Origin: Thalassospira indica
GTDB taxonomy: Bacteria; Pseudomonadota; Alphaproteobacteria; Rhodospirillales; Thalassospiraceae
Direction of reading: 5' to 3'
NCBI RefSeq assembly: GCF_003403095.1
Contig: NZ_CP031555.1
Location: forward strand, 3,722,001-3,786,000
DNA length: 64,000 bases
Within the stretch, counting starts at the first letter, position 1. Every line of letters starts with the position of its first letter. The position numbers and the translations under genes were made by a program. The notes under the pieces were generated by a model that searched no databases, had not been told where the DNA came from, and worked only from the letters and a program-made list of their open reading frames with translations. Of this stretch, positions 27,229-36,137 are shown piece after piece.

Positions 27229-29934
27229 TTACATGCTGCTCAGTGTCTGGATCAGGGTCGAGACAAGCGCATCGCGATCAAATTTGGCCACATAGTCGCT
27301 GAAACCGACCTGACGACCGCGTTCGAAGTCTTCCTCTTTGGTGTGCGAAGACAGGGCAATGATCGGAATTTCACCCCATTCTGCATCATCCTGAAGCGCT
27401 TCGGCAAATTCAAAGCCGTTCATGCCTGGCATTTCGATGTCACTGATGATCGCATCAAACAGAACACCACGGTTTTTAAGGTCCATGGCCTGTTCTGCAT
27501 TTTCGACCGCAGTCACATTGAAACCGGCAACCGACAGCATCGGCGTCAGCAGGTTACGGAAGAACGGGCTGTCATCGATCAGAAGAACACGCTTCTTCTC
27601 GCCGCCGTTATCCTCGGTGCCGAACCAGTCGCTGAAAGCCAGTTCAAGATAGTAACCGGCATCAATAAGGTCGGTCGCCTTGCCGTCAATCACGGCCGAA
27701 CCAACTAGACCATCCTGATCCGCGGTCAGTTCAACATTCAGCACGTCATCAACAATATCGACGATCTCGTCGACAACCAGACCCATGGTGCGTTCACGAT
27801 CCTGGAACACAAGGGTGGGCTGACGGCCTTCTGCCTTCATCTGGTAGCTACCATCGATAAAGACAAGAGGCATAAGCTTGCCGCGGTACTGGACCAGCGG
27901 ACGGCCATTCGAATGTTCGATATTCTCGACATCGATTTCTTCAAGGCGGGCAACAAGCGCCAGCGGAACCGCACGCACTTCGCTGCCACCGGCCCGGAAG
28001 ACCAGCATGGATGTGGTTTCGCGATCCGATGCATCCGCCTTGGCCTTGCCTTCGACACCTTGCGAACCACCAACGGTGATTTCGCCGGTGCGGGTTGCAA
28101 TGCCGTTCGGATCAAGGATCATGATCACGCTACCGTCGCCAAGGATGGTGTTACCCGAGAACAGCGAAAGATCGCGCAGGATCGGGGCCACCGGTTTAAC
28201 AACGATTTCCTCGGTGTCGAACACGCGGTCAACGATGATACCGAACGAATAGGTACCAACCTGTGCAACCACGATGAATGCTTCTTCATCGACGGCATCG
28301 TCGCTTTCCTGAGTGGTATCAAGGCCAAGAATTTTCTTGAGCGTGACCAGCGGCAGCAGACGGTTACGCAGGCGCAGGACCGGTGTATCGTGAATGCGTT
28401 CGATGGAATGTTCGGAATTGTTCGATGCACGAACAAGTTCCAGAACGCTGATCTGCGGAATGGCAAAGCGTTCGCCGCCACTTTCCACGATCAGGGCCGA
28501 CACAATGGCCAGCGTCAGCGGGATCTTGATGATGAAGGTCGACCCACGTCCTTCGACCGATTTCAGTTCGACCGTACCACCGATCTTTTCGATGTTGGTA
28601 CGCACAACGTCCATACCCACACCACGACCGGAAACCGAAGTCACTTTTTCCGCGGTCGAGAAACCGGCTTTGAAGATGAACTGCTGGATCTGCTGTTCAC
28701 CCATGCCTTCAAGCTCGCTTTCGGTCGCAAGACCGTTGGCAATCGCCTTCGCCTTGATACGCTCAAGGTTCAGACCACGACCGTCATCGGAAATCTCGAT
28801 GATGATGTGACCACCTTCATGATAGGCGTTCAGCGTGACCGTACCGGTTTCGGGCTTGCCTGCATCGCGACGGCCCGGAATATCTTCCAGACCATGGTCG
28901 GCAGAGTTACGCACCATGTGGGTCAGCGGGTCCTTGATCAGTTCAAGAACCTGACGGTCCAGTTCGGTGTCGGCACCGATCATTTGCAGATCGATTTTCT
29001 TGTTCATCTCAAGGGCAAGGTCGCGAACGATACGCGGCAGTTTCGCCCATGCGTTGCCGATCGGCTGCATACGGGTCTTCATCACGCCTTCCTGAAGGTC
29101 GGTCGTGATGTGCGACAGGCGCTGCAACGGAACGGTGAATTCACTGTCATCCTTGCCACGAACCATCTGCAAAAGCTGGTTACGGGTCAGGACAAGTTCG
29201 GAAACCAAGGTCATCAGGTTTTCAAGCAGCTCGACATTCACACGAATGGTCTGGGCTGCAACCGAGCTTTCCTTGGCTTCTGCGCGCGGTGCCTCTGCCT
29301 TTGGCTTTTCGGCAGCCTTTTTGGCCGGCGCAACTTCCTGGGATTTCGCAGCGGCGGGCGGAGCAGCCGGTTTTGCCGGTGCTTCCGGCTCCGGTTCAGC
29401 GGCCGCAGCCGGTTCGTCAGGAACTTCGAAATCGGGATCGTATTCTGCGGCGTCAAAAGCAGCCTGCAGTTTTTCGTCATCCGTCATCGGAACTTCTTCG
29501 TCGGCTTCTTCTGCTGCCGGGGCTGCTGCAGCAGCCGGCGCACCACCCGGAATTTGGCCGGTATCGGCAAAGTGGTTCAGACGACCAATCAGGTCAGCAT
29601 CATTTCCGTCCGGCTCGGCTTCGTTCTGTTCGAGCTCGCCCAGCAGATACTTAATGGTGTCGATCGATTCAAGAACAAGCGTCACGGCATCAGGTGTCAC
29701 CACCAGTTCGCCGTCACGGATTTTACCGAGCACGTTCTCGCCAGCGTGGGCAACAGCCTCAAGGCGCGGCAGGCCAAGGAAGCCGCAAGTGCCCTTAATG
29801 GTGTGAACCAAGCGGAAAATATTGGACAAGATGTCCGGATCATTCGGGTTCTGTTCCAGCTTCACCAGTTCGACGTCAAGCGTCGACAGGCTTTCAGAAG
29901 TCTCGGTCAGAAATTCACTTAAAAGATCGTCCAT
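27229..29934 (-). CDS. cheA: Hybrid chemotaxis histidine kinase CheA with extra CheW and receiver domains
   Basis: The 901-residue kinase starts with an HPt domain holding His44 (RLVHTIKGTCGFLGL). A Pro/Ala/Glu-rich linker (about 145-235) replaces a clear P2 domain. Dimerisation and HATPase domains follow (N box MVRNSADHGLED, G boxes DDGRGLN and GRGVGMDVVR). Then come two CheW-like domains (about 495-640 and 655-775), and a C-terminal receiver from about 780 with DDSPFFR and the acceptor Asp in IISDIEMPG. The built-in receiver and doubled CheW mark the hybrid type. The ATG at 29934 has GGAGG seven bases upstream, which excludes the TTG-type start eight codons earlier. Confidence 0.94.
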   Translation of the reverse strand: MDDLLSEFLTETSESLSTLDVELVKLEQNPNDPDILSNIFRLVHTIKGTCGFLGLPRLEAVAHAGENVLGKIRDGELVVTPDAVTLVLESIDTIKYLLGELEQNEAEPDGNDADLIGRLNHFADTGQIPGGAPAAAAAPAAEEADEEVPMTDDEKLQAAFDAAEYDPDFEVPDEPAAAAEPEPEAPAKPAAPPAAAKSQEVAPAKKAAEKPKAEAPRAEAKESSVAAQTIRVNVELLENLMTLVSELVLTRNQLLQMVRGKDDSEFTVPLQRLSHITTDLQEGVMKTRMQPIGNAWAKLPRIVRDLALEMNKKIDLQMIGADTELDRQVLELIKDPLTHMVRNSADHGLEDIPGRRDAGKPETGTVTLNAYHEGGHIIIEISDDGRGLNLERIKAKAIANGLATESELEGMGEQQIQQFIFKAGFSTAEKVTSVSGRGVGMDVVRTNIEKIGGTVELKSVEGRGSTFIIKIPLTLAIVSALIVESGGERFAIPQISVLELVRASNNSEHSIERIHDTPVLRLRNRLLPLVTLKKILGLDTTQESDDAVDEEAFIVVAQVGTYSFGIIVDRVFDTEEIVVKPVAPILRDLSLFSGNTILGDGSVIMILDPNGIATRTGEITVGGSQGVEGKAKADASDRETTSMLVFRAGGSEVRAVPLALVARLEEIDVENIEHSNGRPLVQYRGKLMPLVFIDGSYQMKAEGRQPTLVFQDRERTMGLVVDEIVDIVDDVLNVELTADQDGLVGSAVIDGKATDLIDAGYYLELAFSDWFGTEDNGGEKKRVLLIDDSPFFRNLLTPMLSVAGFNVTAVENAEQAMDLKNRGVLFDAIISDIEMPGMNGFEFAEALQDDAEWGEIPIIALSSHTKEEDFERGRQVGFSDYVAKFDRDALVSTLIQTLSSM

Positions 29935-30076
29935 ATACCCCCTCCAAATCTCCAACAATCAATAGCTTGTCGGAACTGGAACTCCCATTAAAGCGCCAAA
30001 TGGCGCAAACGTACTATACTTCGGTATCTTAGGTAGAAGCTATTGCACGCCATTACCAGACCTGCCGGTCAAATTT

Positions 30077-30682
30077 TTATCCATAGATCAATGCAATATT
30101 TCCGTCCTGTTGCAAGACCGAAAGCACTCCACCCCCGAGTTTAGCCAGTTTCCGCAAGAAAAACGCCTGAACATTGCGCGGATCGAGTGCATCAGTAGAA
30201 ACTTCTTTTTCCAATACATTCATGATTTCAGGGCGCAAGGCAGCGCGTTTGCCTTCGCCCAGAACCGTTACTTTACCGGAGTCGCGCATAACCGAAAGCG
30301 TTCCACCGAACGGCAAAGCTTCGCGGGCAAGCATAACCATGTTCAATACGATTCGCCCGTGAGATGGATCAATCGGAAGATCCGGCCAATCAAGTGTGAC
30401 CTTCCCCTCGGCCGCATAAGTCTGTTTTGCCGCTTCACGCATCGCGGCGGTATCGGCACTGCTGCCCGCACGCCCGAAGGCCAACCGGAACAGTTGCAAA
30501 CGGCGCGCGGCCTCAAGACCGCTTTTGCGCATGAGTGCCAGCGCCTCATCGTCGCTAACCCCGTCTTCCCCCATCAGTTCTGCCCCGGCATTGACCGCCC
30601 CGACCGGACCGACAAGATCATGACAGATCCGCGAACTGATCAGTTCGATCAAGGTCAGTTCAAGGGTGGCATCCTCTTCCAT
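30077..30682 (-). CDS. chpT: Histidine phosphotransferase ChpT
   Basis: ChpT relays phosphate from the hybrid kinase CckA to CtrA and CpdR. The diagnostic N-terminal helix SSRICHDLVGPVGAVNAGAELM carries the acceptor His21; a second helix hairpin and a degenerate ATPase-like fold (about 85-200) follow, as in the family. Length (201) is normal. It is the first gene of the - strand chemotaxis run, 142 bp ahead of cheA, on the same side of the locus as ctrA. Confidence 0.9.
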   Translation of the reverse strand: MEEDATLELTLIELISSRICHDLVGPVGAVNAGAELMGEDGVSDDEALALMRKSGLEAARRLQLFRLAFGRAGSSADTAAMREAAKQTYAAEGKVTLDWPDLPIDPSHGRIVLNMVMLAREALPFGGTLSVMRDSGKVTVLGEGKRAALRPEIMNVLEKEVSTDALDPRNVQAFFLRKLAKLGGGVLSVLQQDGNIALIYG

Positions 30683-30976
30683 AGCGCGGGCTCTCCAAGG
30701 TCTTTGCGTATCGTCACAACATCATGCCCCAAGACACGATGCGCTTCCCGAATGGTCTGTTCTGAGCGAACAGGTCACTCGCAGAAGCCACAAGATTGCC
30801 GCCGATATATTAAGAGCTTATTTAGCACGCTCGAAAATCAGGCTTTTCCGACCCGGCAAATTTTGCCGCTGTGCGATATCGGCCCCGATATCGGGTCCGC
30901 AACACGCAGCCGCAAATTGCGCGACCTCGGCAAACGACCTATATTGAAGCCAGCAACACAGGATACAGAGCACCCA

Positions 30977-31162
30977 ATGGATTTCTTGCTGACGCCAGGC
31001 GCCATCGTGCGTCATCCCAATCAACCGGACTGGGGACTGGGCCGCATTCAGGCCGTTGACGGAGATCGAATCGCGGTCAATTTCGAAGAGGCCGGTCGCC
31101 AGATCATCCGCCAGCGCTATGTCGTTCTGGAAATTGTCGAAGCCGCGGCGGGCTACGAATAG
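30977..31162 (+). CDS. Small DUF3553-type protein
   Basis: The 61-residue protein MDFLLTPGAIVRHPNQPDW continues GLGRIQAVDGDRIAVNFEEAGRQ, a short SH3-like beta barrel known as DUF3553. The same GxxVxHxxxxxWGxGxV pattern occurs at the ends of some DNA repair helicases and RNA polymerase-binding domains. No function is established for the stand-alone form. The open frame extends far upstream antisense to chpT, but only this terminal part looks like a protein. The 294-bp gap before it (30683-30976) shows no further gene. Confidence 0.75.
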   Translation: MDFLLTPGAIVRHPNQPDWGLGRIQAVDGDRIAVNFEEAGRQIIRQRYVVLEIVEAAAGYE

Positions 31163-31317
31163 GCGCCCTTCCTGCAACCGGCCCTTGAAGGCGACGCTTG
31201 GCACATGGATTGCTCGGATCGAATTGTTAATCAATTCACCATAAAGATGGACTCTATCATACACTCGATAGATGAACCTGACACGAGCACAACAGTCTTA
31301 AGAAGGTTTCGAAGCCC

Positions 31318-32130
31318 ATGATCGCAGCCAATAAACCACCGCGTGACAGCTTTAAACAGCGCCACCACGTCGCGGCCTTTACCGTGCTGGAACAATTTGC
31401 CCAGGGTCTTGTGCATGTTGCCCGCAACCATGGCGGTTCCGTTACCGAAGAACAGATCCTGAAATCGCTCAATAGCCTGCGCGATAACGAAGATCTGTTC
31501 GACAATGCATGGGCGATCCTTGAAAGCGACCTCGAAGCGATCAAGACCCGCGAACATGCTGCCCTGCGCCACGATCCGTTCGGGCGTCTGCTGGTCTCGC
31601 GCTTTGATCATCTGCTTGAAGGCAACGCAGCCGGCGACATCGAACACGGTGCGCTGTCACGCACCATCCTGCAGCCCTTCTTCAAGGTCATCCGCATGAT
31701 GGTCGGCATGGACATGCTTCAGGAAATCGATCGTGAAATTCACGAAATCATCGAAGCTCACGCCAATGATGATGACGAGTTGCGCAATCCCTCCGAATAC
31801 TGGGATCATTTGGCCAAAACCCCGGAAGTCCGGTCGCGGATCAATCTGGTGTTTGCCCGCATGGCGCTGCATTTCAGCAATTATGAACACCGCAAAAAAT
31901 GGCTGATCCAGCTCGTCAATGACAACATGGTCCACGGCGAAGAACGTTGGGAATTCACCGAAACCCATTGCATCCGACTGCTTGATGCGTTGTTTGCCGA
32001 TGTGCGCAAAACGCTTGCCGTGCCGGAACATTCCGCCGAACTGGTCGCACGGATGGGCCGCGAAAACGTCGCCACCCTGCGCGACGTGGTCAAATGCATT
32101 GATGCCGACGTCGCGAAATTATCAAAGTGA
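31318..32130 (+). CDS. Helical protein of unknown function
   Basis: I do not recognise this 270-residue protein. It is nearly all helical and charged, with no signal peptide, membrane segment or Cys-rich motif. Notable blocks are FTVLEQFAQGLVHVARNHGG and QEIDREIHEIIEAHANDDDE. Codon usage looks like the core genome. The 155-bp leader contains AATTGTTAATCAATT, a 15-bp dyad at about 31231, and one GANTC site at 31250. It is monocistronic, between the chemotaxis run and moaA, and ends before a terminator-like hairpin. Confidence 0.75.
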   Translation: MIAANKPPRDSFKQRHHVAAFTVLEQFAQGLVHVARNHGGSVTEEQILKSLNSLRDNEDLFDNAWAILESDLEAIKTREHAALRHDPFGRLLVSRFDHLLEGNAAGDIEHGALSRTILQPFFKVIRMMVGMDMLQEIDREIHEIIEAHANDDDELRNPSEYWDHLAKTPEVRSRINLVFARMALHFSNYEHRKKWLIQLVNDNMVHGEERWEFTETHCIRLLDALFADVRKTLAVPEHSAELVARMGRENVATLRDVVKCIDADVAKLSK

Positions 32131-32182
32131 TCGTCGACCTGCGGGCACCCGTTACCTGACGGTTACCCCTTAACGAACGAAT

Positions 32183-32226
32183 ATATGAGCTGCGATCTGT
32201 TTTGGGATCGTGGCTCATATCGTTTT
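32183..32226 (+). terminator. Terminator-like hairpin after the 270-residue unknown gene
   Basis: Outer arms ATATGAGC (32183-32190) and GCTCATAT (32213-32220) enclose inner arms CGATC and GATCG, with TG/TG mismatches between. CGTTTT follows on the + strand. Confidence 0.6.
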
Positions 32227-32245
32227 CACCTGACGGAAAGGTGAA
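32225..32245. repeat. Small perfect hairpin in the moaA leader
   Basis: Arms TTCACCT and AGGTGAA (7 bp) have a 7-nt loop GACGGAA. The 9-mer ACCTGACGG inside it also occurs at 32154-32162. It is 108 bp ahead of moaA. I cannot match it to the Moco riboswitch. Confidence 0.4.
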
Positions 32246-32352
32246 CACCACAGATCGAAACAGACTGGTCAAAACCCCGTCTGCTGTGCCACAGTCGCCT
32301 CACAACGATTGCAAAAAGCCCGGAAACTCAACAACACCGTTGAAACGCCACC

Positions 32353-33351
32353 ATGACCAAACCGCTGATCGACAAATATGGCAGACATGTCTCTTACCTG
32401 CGCGTATCGGTAACCGATCGCTGCGATTTCCGCTGCACCTATTGCATGGCGGAAAACATGACCTTCCTGCCAAAATCAGATGTTCTGTCGCTTGAAGAAC
32501 TCGATCAGCTCTGCACGGCTTTCATTACGCGCGGCGTGCGCAAGTTGCGCCTGACCGGCGGCGAACCATTGGTGCGTCGTGGCATCATGGATTTGATCGC
32601 CAATCTGTCGCGCCATCTTAAAACTGGCGCGCTTGATGAACTCACCATGACCACCAATGGCAGCCAGCTTGCGACCTATGCCGATGATCTGGCGCGCCTC
32701 GGTGTGAAGCGTCTCAACATCTCGCTTGATAGTCTGGATTCCCAGAAATTCACCGAAATCACCCGTCGCGGCCGCCTTGAACAGGTGCTGGCCGGTCTTG
32801 AGGCCGCCAAACAGGCTGGCATTTCGATCAAGATCAATACGGTCGCACTGCGCAATTTCAACGAAGACGAAATGTCACGCCTTGTTGCCTGGTGCGGCAA
32901 GGAGGGCTTTGATCTTTGCCTGATCGAAACCATGCCGCTCGGCGACATTGATGGCGACCGGACCGACCAATACCTGCCGCTCACAGCGGTACGTGAACGG
33001 TTGGAGCAGGAATACACCCTGATCCCGTCCGAATATGTTACCCCGGGCCCGGCCCGCTATACCACCGTGGCTGAAACCGGCGGACGTCTCGGCTTCATCA
33101 CGCCGCTGACCCATAATTTCTGCGAAGGTTGCAACCGCGTGCGCGTGACCTGCACCGGCACGCTTTACATGTGCCTGGGTCAGGAAGACCACGTTGACCT
33201 GCGTGCGGCGCTCCGTACCGGCGACCCGCGTGCCCTTGATCAGATGCTGGATGCCGCCATGGACCTCAAACCCAAGGGCCATGATTTTGTCATCGACCGC
33301 AAAGGCCAGAAACCGGCTGTTGGGCGGCATATGAGCATGACCGGGGGCTAA
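32353..33351 (+). CDS. moaA: GTP 3',8-cyclase MoaA
   Basis: MoaA is the radical SAM enzyme that starts molybdenum cofactor synthesis. The N-terminal 4Fe-4S motif is CDFRCTYC (about 25-32). The second cluster ligands are in [19 protein letters not shown] near residue 260-277. The C-terminal double glycine (MTGG) needed for activity is intact. [11 protein letters not shown] is the SAM-binding GGE motif. 332 residues is normal. No other moa gene is adjacent. Confidence 0.97.
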   Translation: MTKPLIDKYGRHVSYLRVSVTDRCDFRCTYCMAENMTFLPKSDVLSLEELDQLCTAFITRGVRKLRLTGGEPLVRRGIMDLIANLSRHLKTGALDELTMTTNGSQLATYADDLARLGVKRLNISLDSLDSQKFTEITRRGRLEQVLAGLEAAKQAGISIKINTVALRNFNEDEMSRLVAWCGKEGFDLCLIETMPLGDIDGDRTDQYLPLTAVRERLEQEYTLIPSEYVTPGPARYTTVAETGGRLGFITPLTHNFCEGCNRVRVTCTGTLYMCLGQEDHVDLRAALRTGDPRALDQMLDAAMDLKPKGHDFVIDRKGQKPAVGRHMSMTGG

Positions 33352-33363
33352 TACTCTCTCGTC

Positions 33364-34413
33364 TCATGTCGTCAACGTTCGCCAATACGACTTGAGTAAG
33401 TCAGAGCATTTCATGTCGTTGCGAACTGTTATATCGATAGCATTTTGGTTAATTTTCGCCCGCTGCAGTAGCGACCAAATATCTTTGTGGATCACCTCTG
33501 TGTCTGCTTCAGAAATACCATAGGTTGTTCCGAGAACTTCGATTTTGTTTTTCGCGGGACCAAACGCCAGCAGGTCCAAATTCTGTCGGTGAAACGCGAA
33601 ACCCAAAAACACTATTCTCTCAGCGTTTGACAACAATTGGCGGAGCGAATTCAGTTCTTCGTCGGAATTCACTTGTTCTGTGAACGTTCGCAACTGATGA
33701 CAAAGCTCGAACATATCTAAATGATCGGGCCGCTCACCGAATGGCAGTGTTCTTTGATTGGGTCGATCAAATATTGATCCAAGTACTCCATAGGGATGAA
33801 TTATCGGTACTTTTGCGACAACTCCTGCAGCCTGATCACGTTCAACACCGTAGTATGCTCTCAGCGCATACTCTAAGAATTGCTCGATACAACGATCATA
33901 GTTAAATGAGATAAACCCAACGTTCTGAAACACATCGGAAATCTCATCTTTAGAAATACCCTCACTAGCCATTCGGAAAAGCGAAGCTATCCAAGTATCA
34001 GAAACTCGTTCCAAATTAATGGCGTTGATGTTCTGGATGTGCTCCGAATACAGATTGGACCGGCGCTCCGCTTCTAAAATGGACTGAAAAATAGCTAGCT
34101 TACCTATGCGCTCAATCGCCAAATTTCCCCGATGGGCATCAATAAAATTATCGATGCTTATGGCCAACGGTAATCCTCTACAAATCGCTTCAGCCGCACG
34201 AAAATATTCAGCCTGAGAAAACCCATCTGTTTCATTCGCCATTTGCTTAATCTGTAAGGCAAGCGTGATATCCCCAGTCTCGGGCATTGGGCGATGATTA
34301 AAGCTAAATCGCAGTTTTCCTGAGATTATATCCTTGAGGCTAACACCAAGAGGCAAACCAAATTCGTAGCTTGCTCCTGCTCCAACGACAAAGACGGTTT
34401 TTCTTTTAAACAC
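33364..34413 (-). CDS. Stand-alone SIR2-like NAD-binding protein
   Basis: The N-terminus KTVFVVGAGASYEFG is the NAD-binding glycine motif of the SIR2-like fold. A central FISFNYDRCIEQFL followed by IIHPYGVLGS resembles the NYD and H...G motifs of SIR2-like domains found in phage-defence proteins that cleave NAD, such as ThsA and the DSR group. AERIVFLGFAFHRQNLDLL is a typical C-terminal strand of these proteins. No second domain is evident in the remaining sequence. A GTG at 34413 with AGG upstream gives an N-terminus close to the family; a TTG at 34455 would add 14 residues. The gene is visibly A+T-richer than its neighbours, which suggests transfer. NADase activity is inferred. Confidence 0.7.
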   Translation of the reverse strand: MFKRKTVFVVGAGASYEFGLPLGVSLKDIISGKLRFSFNHRPMPETGDITLALQIKQMANETDGFSQAEYFRAAEAICRGLPLAISIDNFIDAHRGNLAIERIGKLAIFQSILEAERRSNLYSEHIQNINAINLERVSDTWIASLFRMASEGISKDEISDVFQNVGFISFNYDRCIEQFLEYALRAYYGVERDQAAGVVAKVPIIHPYGVLGSIFDRPNQRTLPFGERPDHLDMFELCHQLRTFTEQVNSDEELNSLRQLLSNAERIVFLGFAFHRQNLDLLAFGPAKNKIEVLGTTYGISEADTEVIHKDIWSLLQRAKINQNAIDITVRNDMKCSDLLKSYWRTLTT

Positions 34414-34464
34414 ATCCTTTTCCTGACTGACAACCAACCAACTCTCAACATGCAACTGAAAATG

Positions 34465-34920
34465 TTACACCTTAGGCAGTTTTGTAAAAAGCGCTGAGAT
34501 GTCATCATCCTGTGTGATGACTAAGTGTGACACGCAGTCGATGCAATCACTGCTACCAAATCCGGGCACAGGAACCTGTGTATCTGGCTCGTGTAGAGCA
34601 GCGCGTAATTCACACTCATCCCCACCCGGCACCACCAGCACTGACGTAACCCGCCCGGCCCCGTTTGAGGTCAGTTCATCGACATGCCAATGGGGTTTCT
34701 TGGTCGTCTTGCAGTGGCGTATGACGCGCGCGGCGATGCCGCCGGGGCCATTGGCGGAGCCGCAATAAAGATAGGTGCCTTTGGCAAGGGTGATTCCGGC
34801 AAACCGTTTGTTTTGAAGCGTCAGGTCAGCTGTAAGTTCGATCACCAGAACGTAAGCTCCGGCAACTTTGGGAAGCTGCCGGAGGGTTTGGTCATTGATC
34901 TCTGGGAAATACGTGCTCAC
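34465..34920 (-). CDS. DUF123/GIY-YIG-related (Uri-type) protein
   Basis: The 151-residue protein matches the DUF123 or Uri family, a GIY-YIG nuclease relative: GAYVLVIELTADLTLQ, GTYLYCGSANGPGGIAARV, RHCKTTKKPHWHVDEL and GFGSSDCIDCVSHLV. The family is found mainly in archaea and scattered bacteria, sometimes fused to endonuclease III. Activity is poorly known. Its start overlaps the end of the upstream gene by 4 bp (ATGA), so the two are coupled. Confidence 0.75.
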   Translation of the reverse strand: MSTYFPEINDQTLRQLPKVAGAYVLVIELTADLTLQNKRFAGITLAKGTYLYCGSANGPGGIAARVIRHCKTTKKPHWHVDELTSNGAGRVTSVLVVPGGDECELRAALHEPDTQVPVPGFGSSDCIDCVSHLVITQDDDISALFTKLPKV

Positions 34921-35411
34921 GCGTCCGGGGACTCTCGCAGCAACAGATCAATCGATAGACCGGGTCCGGCCATGCCGTTGGTCAGGACCGGTTCGCAATG
35001 TTCGTTGATCCGTGCGCCAATGCGTTGGCGAAAGCCGCTAAAGCGTTTTGATTCCACGACATCGACCGGTTCGTCGAGATGCACCTCGACCCGGAACACG
35101 CCCGGTGTCGGGGTCGCCGTAACGCTTCGGATCAGGCCGGTGACGGCATGACCAAGGTAAGAACCGGCAAAACGTTTGCCGATACCAAGATCGGAAACAC
35201 TGGTCGGGATATTGCGCCGTGCCATGGCAACGGCGGTGTTCCAGTCACGATAGCCGTGGCTTTGCGCCAACAGTTCCAGCGAACCGGCATGCGAAATGGA
35301 TACATCGCGCGCTGCCAGGGCTTTGCGCAGGCGTTTGGCCTGTGTCTTGAACTGTTCGGTCGCGTCCGTGTCGATGTCGGCACGGCTGATATTGAGCGTA
35401 TTGGAAGTCAT
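34917..35411 (-). CDS. Glyoxalase-related small protein
   Basis: The first 70 residues contain the pattern AKRLRKALAARDVSISHAGSLELLAQSHGYRDWNTAVAMA, which I recognise as the domain attached to or named after glyoxalase superfamily proteins. The rest is a beta-rich half with GLIRSVTATPTPGVFRVEVHL. The metal ligands of true glyoxalases are not clear, so an enzymatic role is uncertain. It is the first gene of a two-gene unit with the DUF123 gene. Confidence 0.65.
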   Translation of the reverse strand: MTSNTLNISRADIDTDATEQFKTQAKRLRKALAARDVSISHAGSLELLAQSHGYRDWNTAVAMARRNIPTSVSDLGIGKRFAGSYLGHAVTGLIRSVTATPTPGVFRVEVHLDEPVDVVESKRFSGFRQRIGARINEHCEPVLTNGMAGPGLSIDLLLRESPDA

Positions 35412-35724
35412 TATTCGTCTCCACGCAGGAGGCCGGGTGTCCGCATTGCCGGTCCGTATCCTGGTCGGGAAACGGGTCCGAAAATCTCATTTCACGCACT
35501 TTACCAAAGGCATAAACCTTGCGGACGGCAGGTGTGCGCAACCCTGCGTCCGTGATTAGAGCAATATCGCGCGCATGACAAGCCTTTCGACCTCATGGAG
35601 CACTGTCGCAAACCGGCCATCGCGCAGAAATTGACAGCCCCCGTGACAACAACATATACCAGACAAAAGATGTTTTATCCGGGCCGCATGAACAGCCTGC
35701 GATCAATGATAAGGAATAAACGCC
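35412..35724. other. 313-bp gap upstream of bolA
   Basis: I see no gene here. It must hold the promoters for the divergent glyoxalase-related gene and bolA, but no clear -35/-10 pair stands out. AAGGA precedes bolA at 35711. Confidence 0.4.
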
Positions 35725-35958
35725 ATGGCGATGGAAGCCTATGAAATCGAAAGCATGATCAAGGAAGCCCTTCCCGATGCACAGGTCCGCATCGAGGATT
35801 TGCGCGGCGATGGCGACCATTATGCTGCAATCGTGGTGTCCGAGCAGTTCCGCGGCAAAACCCGCGTGGTTCAGCACCAGATGGTCTATTCCGCGCTTAA
35901 GGGCAAAATGGGTGGCGATCTGCATGCGCTGGCCCTGCAGACCTCTGCACCGGACTGA
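35725..35958 (+). CDS. BolA-family protein
   Basis: The 77-residue protein is a single BolA domain: the EIESMIKEALPDAQVRIEDLRGDGDHYAAIVVSEQF block, and RVVQHQMVYSALKGKMGG. BolA proteins pair with monothiol glutaredoxins to bridge a 2Fe-2S cluster and sense or carry iron-sulfur centres. The likely partner grxD is the next but one gene. This is the short YrbA/IbaG-like form rather than the long E. coli BolA. Confidence 0.92.
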   Translation: MAMEAYEIESMIKEALPDAQVRIEDLRGDGDHYAAIVVSEQFRGKTRVVQHQMVYSALKGKMGGDLHALALQTSAPD

Positions 35959-36032
35959 TATCACCTGATATCGCAACCACCGGCAAGGCAGTGCGCCACC
36001 ACGCCAACCATATTGCTTTGCCTGACCTTTTA

Positions 36033-36058
36033 CAGGGGCCGTTTCATTTCGGCCCCTG
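36033..36058. repeat. Strong 9-bp hairpin between bolA and rarD
   Basis: Arms CAGGGGCCG (36033-36041) and CGGCCCCTG (36050-36058) have an 8-nt loop. No T-run follows. It may mark the end of the bolA message or protect it. Confidence 0.5.
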
Positions 36059-36137
36059 CCGAGTTTCCGATAAATCTGAGCTGGTCCAAAACATCGCGGC
36101 CGGTCACAGCCCCATTCACTGACCACGGCTTAATGTT

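Noticed and set aside
27913..29922. A 669-codon open frame antisense to cheA
   Set aside because: It lies wholly opposite a well-supported gene, has unlikely amino acid composition and no ribosome site; it reflects the codon bias of cheA.
30110..30976. Long open frame upstream of the DUF3553 gene
   Set aside because: It is antisense to chpT; only the last 61 codons look like protein and have their own ATG.
32131..32352. Molybdenum cofactor riboswitch in the moaA leader
   Set aside because: Two hairpins exist, but they do not fit the conserved core of the Moco RNA that I know; the larger looks like a terminator of the gene before.
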